Position numbers and translations under genes: made by a program. A stretch of 53,457 nucleotides of DNA from Sulfobacillus acidophilus (GTDB lineage Bacteria; Bacillota; Sulfobacillia; Sulfobacillales; Sulfobacillaceae). The notes beneath the pieces are model-generated. The model saw only the letters and a list, made by a program, of their open reading frames with translations, was not told the DNA's origin and ran no database searches. This document shows, piece by piece, positions 1 through 7,846 of the stretch. Numbering within the stretch: position 1 is the first letter of the stretch; each line of letters begins with the position of its first letter. The DNA lies in contig PXYV01000017.1 of the NCBI GenBank assembly GCA_003023745.1, forward strand, positions 1 through 53,457, written 5' to 3'.

Positions 1-118
1 TACACCGGGGGACGACGGGTACAGAGTTGTCTGACCATCATTTCTACGCCACAAGCGGGAAACGGATTACATCGCGTGTGTTAGCGCCAGCATCGAGAAA
101 GGAACCGGGATCAGGGCA

Positions 119-394
119 ATGGAGGATCAGACACAGGAAGAATTCGTCTATCGCACCTTTCATCCCTTCGGGGGCGTCCCCATGTTCGCCGACATCGGGA
201 TTGGCGGGGTTCTGCTGGTCATGGTGATGGGCCTGCACAAGGGGGGGGTGGCGCAGTCTCGCGACGTTTGCCCACGTTCAGGCGGTGACGGTTCCGATGA
301 GGCTAGGCATCCTCCTCAATACCATCGGCTTGATTCTGCTAGCGGTCGGAATATGGAACGGTCTCGTTGCGATCATTCTAGCAATAGGGTTTGA
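119..394 (+). pseudogene. Small membrane protein gene split by a G8 tract
   Basis: An ATG at 119 opens a frame with an acidic N-terminus and a hydrophobic helix (about residues 24-39). After a run of eight G at 241-248 that frame turns into Arg/Ser/Asp-rich sequence and stops at 394. In the next frame the DNA just after the tract encodes a second strongly hydrophobic segment (about 294-393, with GLILLAVGIWNGLVAIILAI). A one-base slip in the tract would join the two helices into one small membrane protein of roughly 90 residues. The second frame then has no stop until 1028 and runs antisense through the peptidase gene, so its end is uncertain. It could be a pseudogene, a phase-variable gene or a sequencing error. 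No family was recognised. Confidence 0.35.
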
Positions 395-923
395 CAAGAT
401 AAGTAGCGATCAACGCGGCGATGAGCATCGTGCCCCCAATGTTCACCGCCCATTGAGCTATCTTCGACGGGTGTGGAACGGATGGATCGCTGGCTGGCGG
501 TTTTGGATCGAGGGCATGCTGATCGTGCCCCCAGCACAGCCAGCCGTCCTGATTCGGCACCCACAAACTGTTGGAGATCGCGACCACCCAACTGATGACA
601 ATCCAGCCTCCGCCGACGATGGGGTGAACGATGGCAACGGGAATCATAACGCCTCCCGCCAGCAAATTGGCGAGAGGTCCTGCACTATCGACTACGCATT
701 GCCAACGACTCGCAAGGCCATGATAACGAGTATGACCGAGCCACGGAATCATCCATGCAAATTGTGGCAATCGTTTGAGGCGTCGAATATCCCCGATGTA
801 AACCTCGTCAACCATACCGCCTCCGATGCGCACGGCCGCGACATGGGCCAGTTCGTGCCACAGCGTATTCAGCCAGAGCGCTCCGATGACGAAGCCCATG
901 ACCGCCAGGATCAACTCGAACAT
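378..923 (-). CDS. M50 (site-2 protease-like) membrane peptidase
   Basis: A 181-aa, strongly hydrophobic protein. HELAH at residues 23-27 lies in the first helix and matches the zinc-binding HExxH of M50 intramembrane proteases. A later NSLWVPNQDG stretch corresponds to the N-x-x-P...DG motif that supplies the third metal ligand. There are about four membrane segments, as in minimal S2P-like proteins, and no PDZ or CBS domain. The ATG at 923 follows a GGGGAG ribosome site. M50 enzymes cleave membrane-embedded substrates such as anti-sigma factors or signal peptides; the substrate here is unknown and no anti-sigma gene is nearby. It faces away from ssb. The family call rests on two motifs in the right order and spacing. 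Confidence 0.72.
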   Translation of the reverse strand: MFELILAVMGFVIGALWLNTLWHELAHVAAVRIGGGMVDEVYIGDIRRLKRLPQFAWMIPWLGHTRYHGLASRWQCVVDSAGPLANLLAGGVMIPVAIVHPIVGGGWIVISWVVAISNSLWVPNQDGWLCWGHDQHALDPKPPASDPSVPHPSKIAQWAVNIGGTMLIAALIATYLVKPYC

Positions 924-1097
924 TTCTCGCTCCCCTGGTTGTTTGTGGATGGATCATTGCTACGCACCGCCGCCGTGGTGCTGGCAATCATGGCCGAAAT
1001 TCACTGGAGTCTCTTTGTGATTCGCTAACTCCAGCTGTCTGTCCTGCCTTGCTGTACGTGAGTCAAGAGAGACCGGCATTTCAAGGAGATGAGTATC

Positions 1098-1484
1098 ATG
1101 TTGAATCGCGTTATTCTGATTGGCCGCCTGACACGCGATCCAGAGGTGCGCTACACGGCCAGCGGGGTGGCCGCGGCCCATTTCACCCTCGCAGTGGATC
1201 GCCCGTTCACCAATGCTCAAGGCGAACGCGAGGCCGACTTCATCGACTGCGTGGCCTGGCGCAAATTGGGTGAGACCGTGGGCAACCATCTCACCAAAGG
1301 CCGGCTCGTGGCCGTCGAGGGCCGTCTGCAAGTCCGTTCCTACGAAGCCAAGGATGGCACCAAGCGGCGGATCGCGGAAGTGATTGCGGAGAGTGTCCGG
1401 TTTCTGGATCGTCCGAAAGACGGGTCGACCGCGCATGTACCAGCCACGGAGGACGACGGGCTGCCCGAGCCTCCACCATTTTAG
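1098..1484 (+). CDS. ssb: Single-stranded DNA-binding protein (accessory copy)
   Basis: A 128-aa OB-fold SSB with the family N-terminus [19 protein letters not shown], the core [21 protein letters not shown] and [13 protein letters not shown]. The ATG at 1098 is preferred over one at 1089 because AAGGAG at 1083-1088 is correctly spaced only for 1098. The protein binds ssDNA as a tetramer during replication, repair or recombination. The linker is short and the C-terminal tip is PEPPPF, not the usual acidic DDDIPF, although an acidic EDD precedes it, so partner recruitment may be weakened. It is not flanked by rpsF and rpsR, which mark the housekeeping copy in Firmicutes. With the recombinase 1.2 kb away it is most likely a mobile-element SSB. 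Confidence 0.93.
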   Translation: MLNRVILIGRLTRDPEVRYTASGVAAAHFTLAVDRPFTNAQGEREADFIDCVAWRKLGETVGNHLTKGRLVAVEGRLQVRSYEAKDGTKRRIAEVIAESVRFLDRPKDGSTAHVPATEDDGLPEPPPF

Positions 1485-1553
1485 GAAATCAATTGCGAGC
1501 ACGGGCTTTGTGCGACCGGGAGTTCTTCGAGAGCATAAGCGAGGGGATGTCAC

Positions 1554-2396
1554 ATGGCACGGCCATCCAAGGCTTACTGGCTAGCGATTAGCCTCATGAT
1601 GGGCCTCGCGGCCTATCTGACATGGGCCCATTGGGCCGCGATGCCGGTCGTATGCCCGGCCACCGGTCTGGTCGATTGCGCGGCGGTGCTCACCGGGCCG
1701 GGCAGCCTCGTGCTCGGGCTACCATTGGCCGCATGGGGCGGACTCTGGGCGGTGGGCGGCTGGCTCTGGCCGTTCTACGCACCCCGACTGCGCGGCATCT
1801 GGATGCTAATGGGCGGGATGGGGCTGGTCTGGGCCTGGGTTCACGAAGGGCTAGATCGGCATCTTTGCTTGTGGTGCAGCGGTATGCAGCTGGGTGCGTT
1901 CGTGGCGCTGGCCGCCCTCGTGCCATGGCCGGGACTTGTGGCGCGCTTTCGACGAGGCTGGCACACGATGCCGCGCCGGGCGTGGCTGTGGGGCGGCATG
2001 GCCGGCCTGGTATCCGTTGCCAGTATTGTGGGGTATCAGATCTGGCTCGGCACGGACACCTGGCGCGTAGTGGGCTTGCTAGCCTTGCTCTGGAGCATCG
2101 CCAGCGCGTGGCTTACAGCCCTTGTCGGATCGCGATCCGTGTGGCGGCGCGGCGCGGCGGGCGCTGTCGGGCTAGCGGCCCCGGTGACGCTGGCGGCTGG
2201 TCTCGGCACCACCGCCTGCGCGGCCAGCGTGTGCGCCGGGGGGCTGAGTACGGCCGCCGCAGCGGGCAGTGCGGGGTTCGGCGGCGTATTGGTGGGGCTA
2301 TTCGGTGTCTTTGCCCCGATGGCGCTGCAAGGCCTGATTGGCATGTTCGGTCTCGGGGTGGCTGCAGTCTGGACGCTCCGACGCGGGGGGCCGTAG
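1554..2396 (+). CDS. VKOR-like membrane thiol oxidoreductase
   Basis: A 280-aa polytopic membrane protein. The N-terminal half has the VKOR pattern: Cys34 and Cys42 in a loop (VDCAAVLTGPG), then a hydrophobic helix, then a CLWC redox pair at Cys105 and Cys108. VKOR homologues reoxidise a DsbA-like partner and pass electrons to quinone, which allows disulfide formation outside the membrane. The C-terminal half (about 145-280) adds three or four membrane helices, with two further cysteines in TTACAASVC, and lacks a thioredoxin domain; many bacterial VKORs are fused to one. No DsbA is encoded nearby. The start has only a weak ribosome site (GAGGGGATG at 1539-1547). The gene is very GC-rich, like the rest of the element. 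Confidence 0.75.
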   Translation: MARPSKAYWLAISLMMGLAAYLTWAHWAAMPVVCPATGLVDCAAVLTGPGSLVLGLPLAAWGGLWAVGGWLWPFYAPRLRGIWMLMGGMGLVWAWVHEGLDRHLCLWCSGMQLGAFVALAALVPWPGLVARFRRGWHTMPRRAWLWGGMAGLVSVASIVGYQIWLGTDTWRVVGLLALLWSIASAWLTALVGSRSVWRRGAAGAVGLAAPVTLAAGLGTTACAASVCAGGLSTAAAAGSAGFGGVLVGLFGVFAPMALQGLIGMFGLGVAAVWTLRRGGP

Positions 2397-2545
2397 CGAC
2401 TCTGACCTGCTGTCTGTCTTTCTGATAGATAAAACTTGGACTCCCAACAGCCTATCCTCAGCGGACGCGCGGCGAGGATGGGCTGTCGCTATGTATGGCA
2501 AGAACTGCCATCGGGCATTCTATGCCACAGCGGAAGGAGTGCGGT

Positions 2546-2737
2546 ATGATGGTCAAAAAGACAACAGCATCGGCCGCAGGTCGCGAGACCGTTTCGGTCC
2601 GTCAGGAGTTTCTGCCGTTGGCCCCGGCAGAGCGTACGGCGTGGCGACGCACGTTGTATGATCTCTTGGGCGAGATGCTGCTCGACGGATGGATGGCCGA
2701 ATCGATGGAGAAGGGGATCACTCGTGGCCGGAAGTAA
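2546..2737 (+). CDS. 63-aa protein overlapping the recombinase gene
   Basis: A short ORF starting MMVKKTTASAAGRE, with AAGGAG at 2534-2539 in front of the ATG pair at 2546/2549. The middle (FLPLAPAERTAWRRTLYDLLGEMLLDGWM) looks like one or two amphipathic helices. Its last 14 bases overlap the GTG start of the serine recombinase, which suggests translational coupling. I recognise no family. Position and size would suit a recombination directionality factor or another accessory protein for the integrase, but this is inferred from context only. Codon use is GC-rich like its neighbours. Confidence 0.6.
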   Translation: MMVKKTTASAAGRETVSVRQEFLPLAPAERTAWRRTLYDLLGEMLLDGWMAESMEKGITRGRK

Positions 2738-4439
2738 GGTACGATGCGGCGCGCTGTATCGTGTCAGTACCTTGCGTCAAGCGCGCCAGCACGACACGGA
2801 CGAAGAAACCATTCCGCTGCAGCGTCAGGCGATCCGCCGCTTTGTCGAGACCCAGCCGCATTGGGAATTGGTGGCTGAATATACGGAAGAGGGCGTGTCC
2901 GCCTACAAGCATTCCAGTGCGGCGCGGGATGTGTTGCAAGATGCTCTGCGCGACGCCCGGGAGCATCGATATGAGGTGCTGCTGGTCTTCAAGGCGGATC
3001 GGCTGTCGCGCCAATCGCTGGAATATCCCGTCATCCTGGCCAAATTCCAGGAGTATGGTGTCCGCGTACTGAGCGTGGCCGATGAGCCGGGTGGCAAGGA
3101 ACTGAAGTCCGACGGGCAGTTTGACAAGCTCTTGCGATTCATCGAAGGGTGGCAGGCCGAGACCGAGTCCTACAACACCTCGATTCGGGTGTCGGAGAAA
3201 ATGCGTCAGATGGCCGAAAAGGGCCAGTGGACCGGGGGCAAGCCGCCCTACGGCTACCGACTAGACCCCTCCGGCAACCACCCGGCCGCGCCACTGTGCC
3301 CCGATCCGGTGGAAGCGCCCATTGTCCAAGAGATGTTCCGCCTCTATCTGGACGAGGGTCTGGGGACACCTACCATCACTCGTCTGCTCAACGAGCGGGG
3401 GATGCTGCAACGCAACGGGCACCGATGGGTGGACGGGTCCGTACGGCGGGTGATGCAGAACCCCATCGTGGCCGGGCGGCTGGCGTATGGCCGGACCTAT
3501 CGCGCCGGGCGCAATACGCGCAAAGCTCGCGGTGTCCATGACTTTCGCGAGGTGATTCTTAGCCCGGTCTATCCTCACCTGGTGATCATTGAGGAGGATC
3601 GATGGCGCACCGCGATGGATCGCATGGCCTCGTACAACCAGCGTGTCATGCGGCCTCAGTTGATCCGGCATTCTCGGGCCGAGACCGGGCCGCTGCTCCT
3701 CACGGGCCTGGCCCGATGCGCCCATTGCGGCGGGCCGCTGGTGTCCAAGAAAGTCGGCACGACCAAGCCGACGCGACAGGGCCCCAAGCGATACTTCCAC
3801 CAAGCCTATCAGTGCGCGACGAAAGCCACTCAAGGGCCTGCCTTCTGCGACGGTCAGCGGACCTATGCCCAGCCGAAAGTCGAGCGGACCGTGCTGGCTG
3901 CGGTGCGGAGCGTTCTTGAGCATATGGACACCCAAGCGATGACTCAGCACGTTCAAGCACTGGCCGAGCAGCGTCTGTGGGCGCAGACCACCCGGCGGCA
4001 GCTGCTGGACAAGCAATGGGCCGAGGCCCAGCGCTTGCAGCAAGCATGGCTGGAGCGGCTGGATCGTCACCTGTTGCACCCCGAAACGAGCTTGTACACG
4101 GAGGAGGTGCTGGCGGCCAAGGTGCGGGAAGCCAGCGAACGGCTCGCGGCACTCGAGGCGGAGCGGCGCGCGCTGAGCCTCGAGACACAGGACATTGACC
4201 GCCAGCGGCAGTCTCTCGCCGCGTTCTTGGCCGCGAAGGATCAGTGGTGGCAGCAGTTTTTGGCCGCGCCCCGCGCCCGGCAAAAGCGCCTGCTGGCGCA
4301 CTTGATTCAGGAGGTGCGGATAGGCCGCGACGGCATCACGATTCGGTATCGGTTTGATTTGGCCGCGCTATCTGGCCGCGAGGATGTTCCGCCGCTCGAA
4401 TGGCAGGCGCACACGGCGTGGGCGGTCGAGAGCCGCTAA
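2724..4439 (+). CDS. Large serine recombinase (site-specific integrase)
   Basis: A 571-aa protein. The GTG at 2724 is chosen because GGAGAAGGGG lies seven bases upstream and the catalytic domain begins right after it; upstream in-frame sequence is unlike a protein. The resolvase domain (about 1-150) has the nucleophile Ser15 in YRVSTLRQ and the FKADRLSRQSLEY region that carries catalytic Arg residues. The recombinase domain follows (about 165-270, PPYGYRLDPSG). A zinc ribbon holds CAHC and later Cys residues (about 330-375), and a long charged coiled coil comes next (about 405-500). This is the architecture of phiC31/Bxb1-type integrases and of TnpX/CcrB-type transposon recombinases. It would catalyse integration or excision at att sites. 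The truncated DUF421 gene next door supports integration here. Confidence 0.95.
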   Translation: MAGSKVRCGALYRVSTLRQARQHDTDEETIPLQRQAIRRFVETQPHWELVAEYTEEGVSAYKHSSAARDVLQDALRDAREHRYEVLLVFKADRLSRQSLEYPVILAKFQEYGVRVLSVADEPGGKELKSDGQFDKLLRFIEGWQAETESYNTSIRVSEKMRQMAEKGQWTGGKPPYGYRLDPSGNHPAAPLCPDPVEAPIVQEMFRLYLDEGLGTPTITRLLNERGMLQRNGHRWVDGSVRRVMQNPIVAGRLAYGRTYRAGRNTRKARGVHDFREVILSPVYPHLVIIEEDRWRTAMDRMASYNQRVMRPQLIRHSRAETGPLLLTGLARCAHCGGPLVSKKVGTTKPTRQGPKRYFHQAYQCATKATQGPAFCDGQRTYAQPKVERTVLAAVRSVLEHMDTQAMTQHVQALAEQRLWAQTTRRQLLDKQWAEAQRLQQAWLERLDRHLLHPETSLYTEEVLAAKVREASERLAALEAERRALSLETQDIDRQRQSLAAFLAAKDQWWQQFLAAPRARQKRLLAHLIQEVRIGRDGITIRYRFDLAALSGREDVPPLEWQAHTAWAVESR

Positions 4440-4465
4440 GCGTGCCGTATGTCATGGTATTATCC

Positions 4466-4633
4466 CTAGCATTCCATCCCCTTTAGGGTTATGACAGGCT
4501 CGCCGATCATGATTGCCACAGCGAAGTCAAAGGGGCCCATTTTTCCTAGCGTGCGCTTTCCCATGAATCGAAAGACGACTAACGCAGTCAACCATAAGAT
4601 CGCCGTGCGCCCGGCTAAAATCAACACTTCCAT
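4466..4633 (-). pseudogene. DUF421 (YetF-like) membrane protein, 5' fragment
   Basis: The ATG at 4633 has GGGGAGG upstream on the minus strand. The 55 codons give a membrane helix followed by FRFMGKRTLGKMGPFDF and AIMIGEP, which match the N-terminal part of the DUF421/YetF family (GKRxxGxxxPFDxVVAIxIG). Family members are about 150-230 aa. Here the homology ends near the VITL codons and the frame stops at 4466 in unrelated sequence, 26 bases beyond the recombinase stop. The simplest reading is that the element inserted into this gene, leaving this stub on the glnA side. A longer 72-aa frame upstream has no ribosome site. The fragment is unlikely to be functional. Confidence 0.7.
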
Positions 4634-4705
4634 GGTTTGAGACCTCCCCTGATCGCCATTACGTTTTAGCATGAGAAATTTCAATCAAACTATGCGTGCT
4701 GCGTT

Positions 4706-4734
4706 TTCCTTCCGATCAGCGGGTCTGCTAGAAT
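4706..4734 (+). promoter_or_regulatory. Possible glnA promoter
   Basis: TAGAAT at 4729-4734 is a good -10 hexamer, 17 bases after a weak -35 (TTCCTT, 4706-4711). It lies 33 bases before the glnA ATG. No GlnR/TnrA box (TGTNA-N7-TNACA) was seen. Confidence 0.4.
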
Positions 4735-4767
4735 GACGGCAGGAGAGGACTAGTTGAGGAGGTCTGT

Positions 4768-6090
4768 ATGACCAAGGAGGAAGTCCTGGAGCGTGCTCGC
4801 GCACTCAACGTTAAATTTGTGCGCCTGCAGTTTACCGATATTTTAGGGATTATGAAAAATGTTGCCATTCCCGTCAAATCTTTGCCGCTAGCCTTGGATG
4901 GACGCATGATGTTTGACGGGTCGTCAATCGAAGGATTCGTTCGGGTGGAAGAGGCCAACATGTATTTGGATGCCGATCCCAACACATTTGCCGTGTTTCC
5001 CTGGACCGAGGGGCACGGGTTAACCGCCCGCCTGATGTGTGACATTAAGAACCCGGATGGCACGGCCTTCCAGGGGTGCCCGCGCGGCGCCCTGAAACGC
5101 GTGCTTAAAGAAGCCGAGGACATGGGCTATCAAGTGATGGTCGCGCCCGAACCCGAATTCTTTTTGTTTCAGCAGACGGCCGATGGCAAGCCGACTGTGG
5201 AAACCACGGACGAAGCCGGCTATTTCGATTTGTCGCCGAGTGACTTAGGCGAAGATGCCCGACGCGACATCGTCCTGGCTCTGGAAGAAATGGGCCTGGA
5301 AATTGAAGCAACACACCATGAGGTGTCGCCCGGTCAGCACGAGATTGACTTCCGGTACGACAACGCTTTGGCAACCGCCGACACGATCGCAACGTTTCGC
5401 GTGGTTGCCCGCACCGTGGCTAGGCGCCACGGGTTTCATGCAACTTTTATGCCTAAACCGCTGACAGGCGTTAACGGATCGGGATTGCACCTGCATCAGG
5501 CACTCATTGGTGAGTCGGGCAATGCTTTTTGGGATCCGAATCAGCCGCATGGCTTAAGCCGCGTGGCGACGCGGTATATTTCCGGGCTCATGGCCCATGC
5601 GCGGGCTTTCACGGCGATCACGAACCCGCTCATTAATAGTTATAAGCGCTTGGTCCCGGGATTCGAGGCACCGGTCTACATTGCCTGGTCGACAGGCAAC
5701 CGCAGTCCGATGATCCGCGTCCCCAAGTCTCAAGGTGAGGCTACGCGGATTGAGTTGCGCTCGCCCGATCCATCGTGCAATCCCTATTTGGCGTTGGCAG
5801 TTGTCATCAAGGCGGGATTAGCGGGTTTAAAACATCGCTATGACCTGCCGGCTCCCGTGACTCGAAATCCCTATCGTATGCACGAGTCGGAACGACGAGA
5901 ATTGGGCGTGGATCGGCTGCCCGAAAGTTTGCATGAAGCGCTCAGTTATCTTGAGGAGGATAGTGTGGTGTGGGAGGCGTTGGGTGATCATATTGCGCAG
6001 CGCTTTGTGGAAGCGAAACGACTTGAGTGGGATGTCTATCGTCATGAAGTGCATCAGTGGGAACTAGAACAATATCTTACCGTGTACTAA
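4768..6090 (+). CDS. glnA: Glutamine synthetase type I
   Basis: A 440-aa enzyme that makes glutamine from glutamate, ammonia and ATP in the cytoplasm. It shows the GS-I beta-grasp start (VRLQFTDILGIMKN), MFDGSSIEGF, the metal-ligand region APEPEFFLF, the ammonia/glutamate site GVNGSGLHLHQ and the ATP site with NPLINSYKRLVPGFEAPVYI and RSPDPSCNPYLA. At about 440 residues it is the short GSI-alpha type of Firmicutes. That type lacks the 25-residue insert and the adenylylation loop of GSI-beta, so control is probably by feedback inhibition and GlnR-like regulators; no glnR gene is adjacent. GAGGAGGT just upstream fixes the start. It sits alone between the truncated DUF421 gene and a long non-coding gap. 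Confidence 0.97.
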   Translation: MTKEEVLERARALNVKFVRLQFTDILGIMKNVAIPVKSLPLALDGRMMFDGSSIEGFVRVEEANMYLDADPNTFAVFPWTEGHGLTARLMCDIKNPDGTAFQGCPRGALKRVLKEAEDMGYQVMVAPEPEFFLFQQTADGKPTVETTDEAGYFDLSPSDLGEDARRDIVLALEEMGLEIEATHHEVSPGQHEIDFRYDNALATADTIATFRVVARTVARRHGFHATFMPKPLTGVNGSGLHLHQALIGESGNAFWDPNQPHGLSRVATRYISGLMAHARAFTAITNPLINSYKRLVPGFEAPVYIAWSTGNRSPMIRVPKSQGEATRIELRSPDPSCNPYLALAVVIKAGLAGLKHRYDLPAPVTRNPYRMHESERRELGVDRLPESLHEALSYLEEDSVVWEALGDHIAQRFVEAKRLEWDVYRHEVHQWELEQYLTVY

Positions 6091-7151
6091 GGGTGGCGTG
6101 ACTCATAAGGTTCAGTGCGGTTGATGGGCTGTTGCCTTCCAATCAGATGATTGTGTTGTATCGATGCTGAGCATGGTTTTTGAGCAGCCCGGTTGTGGGT
6201 GGAGCACCATGCTGCACGCTTTTGGGAGGACTCATGGATTGCACTGGTCACTTCTTGCAAGGTCGCATCCTCCACCACCCACGTGTTGTCAATCAAGATT
6301 GCCTGAATAGGCTGAGGGGCTCTAGTGGGCATCCCATCACCTAGACAGGTCATGTGCAAGAGCGAGGTTTTCTTTGCCGCGTATTTGCCGATGACGGAGA
6401 ATGTTTTGGGATGGGCTTTCAACGCGGGGGACGACACCCGGATGGGAGATGCCTGAGTCGGCGCCTAGCTTGCCGGGCCTACAGAAGCAAATGGTGCGGA
6501 CTGGATGACCCGTATTGAGGGTAGCGGAGGTTTTGTCTCTGGTGGACGAAATGCTGCCAGTGCGCGATTCCTAATGGCGTGAGCGGGCTGCCGGGATAAG
6601 AGGGGCAAGGGCAGGCGGCTATAGTAGGCGCAGACGATTTTCCATAACCGCCGCGGCCGGCGTGCGGTATAACGCGACGGGCAATCTGGGTGAGTTGGTT
6701 TTAAAGAACGGGGGAGTCCCCGTTAATGTCTGGGATCAGGGTTGCGCTTTGGTGGCCATCGAGTAATGCAGTAGCAGCTGACATGCTGGTCGCTGCCGAC
6801 CCCACGAGGGGTTACGCAAAATGATCGGTGGTTCGCTCCAAAGTGGCCACACGCAAGCGAAGTGGTTTAGATGGCACCGACATATGTGGCAAGACACCGT
6901 GTTGTGCGGCGACAGCGTCCACGATGAAAGATCGCCAGCAGTGTCCGAAAACACCCGGAGCATAATCTCTGCCTCTTCGGTCCGATGCCGTTCTCGAGCT
7001 TAGGTAGGCGGCGGTGATGCGAATGGAGAACATCAGGAGATTCTTGAAAATCGACCGGCAGATGCCTGACCTGGTGGGAACAGCAGGTCGGTACGGACCT
7101 CTCCGAGTCCCAACCGGCATGATATCATACCAGTAGCAAGGGGGAATTTCA
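6091..7151. other. 1.06-kb gap without a convincing gene
   Basis: No ORF here has a ribosome site together with a recognisable family. A minus-strand frame at 6087-6437 (116 aa) and two at 6736-6963 and 6812-7198 read like plausible protein in patches (for example KTFSVIGKYAAKKTSLLHM) but have no clear start or motif. They may be decayed remnants, perhaps of a transposase; I saw no terminal inverted repeats. AAGGGGG at 7138-7144 serves the next gene. The glnA stop has no clear terminator hairpin after it. Confidence 0.5.
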
Positions 7152-7841
7152 GTGTGGCAGCTCTTGTTTGATCTAGACGGAACGATTTTAGATACCACCG
7201 AACTGATTATGCAAAGCTTTATTTACGCCTTTGCAAACGGTCTGGGTCAGCAAGTCACACGGGAAGAATTGATGACGCATTTCGGACGTCCCCTGCAAGA
7301 CCAATTCGGGTTGATGCGTCCCGATTTGCCTCAATCCGAAATTGACCGTCTCATTGCCATCTATCGTGAACATAACGAATCCGAGCATGATCGCTGGGTT
7401 ACGCTGGTCCCTGGGGCTGACCGTGTCTTGCGTGAACTGGCCAGTCTCGGATATCCGTTGGGCATCGTCACCTCCAAGAGACTAGACATGACCATGCAGG
7501 GATTAAAACTGGTAGGACTGGACCATTTATTCTCGTGCATCGTTCATACAGGAAGCACCATCTATCATAAGCCCCGACCGGAGCCGATTCAACACGCGCT
7601 GCGATTGCTCGGGGCGGTTCCTGCGACTGCGATCTATGTCGGAGACAGTCCTTATGACATGGCTGCTGGTCGCGCAGCATCCGTGCGCACCTTGGGACTG
7701 GTGCACAATACCTTTTCGGATCGTGATTTGCGGTCCAGTGGCGCTGATGACGTCGTCTATGGATGGCCCGAGGTGTTGCAGACGCTGAAGCAGTGGACGT
7801 CAGCCTGCAACCCCAAACCTTCAGTTAATCAAGAGAGGTGA
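7152..7841 (+). CDS. HAD-family phosphatase (PpaX/Gph-like)
   Basis: A 229-aa haloacid-dehalogenase hydrolase. Motif I is FDLDGTILD (nucleophile Asp7, acid/base Asp9). A four-helix cap follows. Motif II is IVTSK, a conserved Lys lies in YHKPRPEPI, and motif IV is YVGDSPYDMAAGRAA. The cap type and length match phosphoglycolate phosphatases and the pyrophosphatase PpaX. The substrate cannot be told from sequence. The GTG start at 7152 has AAGGGGG seven bases upstream. It runs directly into the next gene. Confidence 0.9.
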   Translation: MWQLLFDLDGTILDTTELIMQSFIYAFANGLGQQVTREELMTHFGRPLQDQFGLMRPDLPQSEIDRLIAIYREHNESEHDRWVTLVPGADRVLRELASLGYPLGIVTSKRLDMTMQGLKLVGLDHLFSCIVHTGSTIYHKPRPEPIQHALRLLGAVPATAIYVGDSPYDMAAGRAASVRTLGLVHNTFSDRDLRSSGADDVVYGWPEVLQTLKQWTSACNPKPSVNQER

Positions 7842-7846
7842 ATGTA

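Larger units (their letters stand above)
1..4490. mobile_element. End of an integrated element with a serine recombinase
   Basis: The segment holds an accessory ssb, a VKOR-like gene, small ORFs and a large serine recombinase as its last gene. It stops next to a DUF421 gene that is cut off after about 50 codons. Large serine integrases commonly lie beside their own attachment site, so the junction near 4465-4495 is the probable att site. The DNA up to about 4440 is visibly richer in G and C than glnA and the genes after it. The other end of the element and the rest of DUF421 would lie upstream of this window. I could not define the crossover dinucleotide, and the left limit is unknown; membership of the genes before ssb is inferred from position only. 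Confidence 0.5.

Noticed and set aside
285..1028. 247-aa plus-strand frame across the M50 peptidase gene
   Set aside because: Only its first 35 codons look like protein (the second helix of the frameshifted gene); the rest is the antisense of the peptidase.
960..1553. 197-aa minus-strand frame across ssb
   Set aside because: Antisense to ssb, no motif.
1622..2425. 267-aa plus-strand frame inside the VKOR gene
   Set aside because: It is Arg- and Gly-rich, without hydrophobic pattern; the VKOR frame has the cysteine motifs.
3261..4301. 346-aa minus-strand frame opposite the serine recombinase
   Set aside because: It is antisense to a gene with full domain evidence, and has no ribosome site or family; GC-rich DNA produces such frames.
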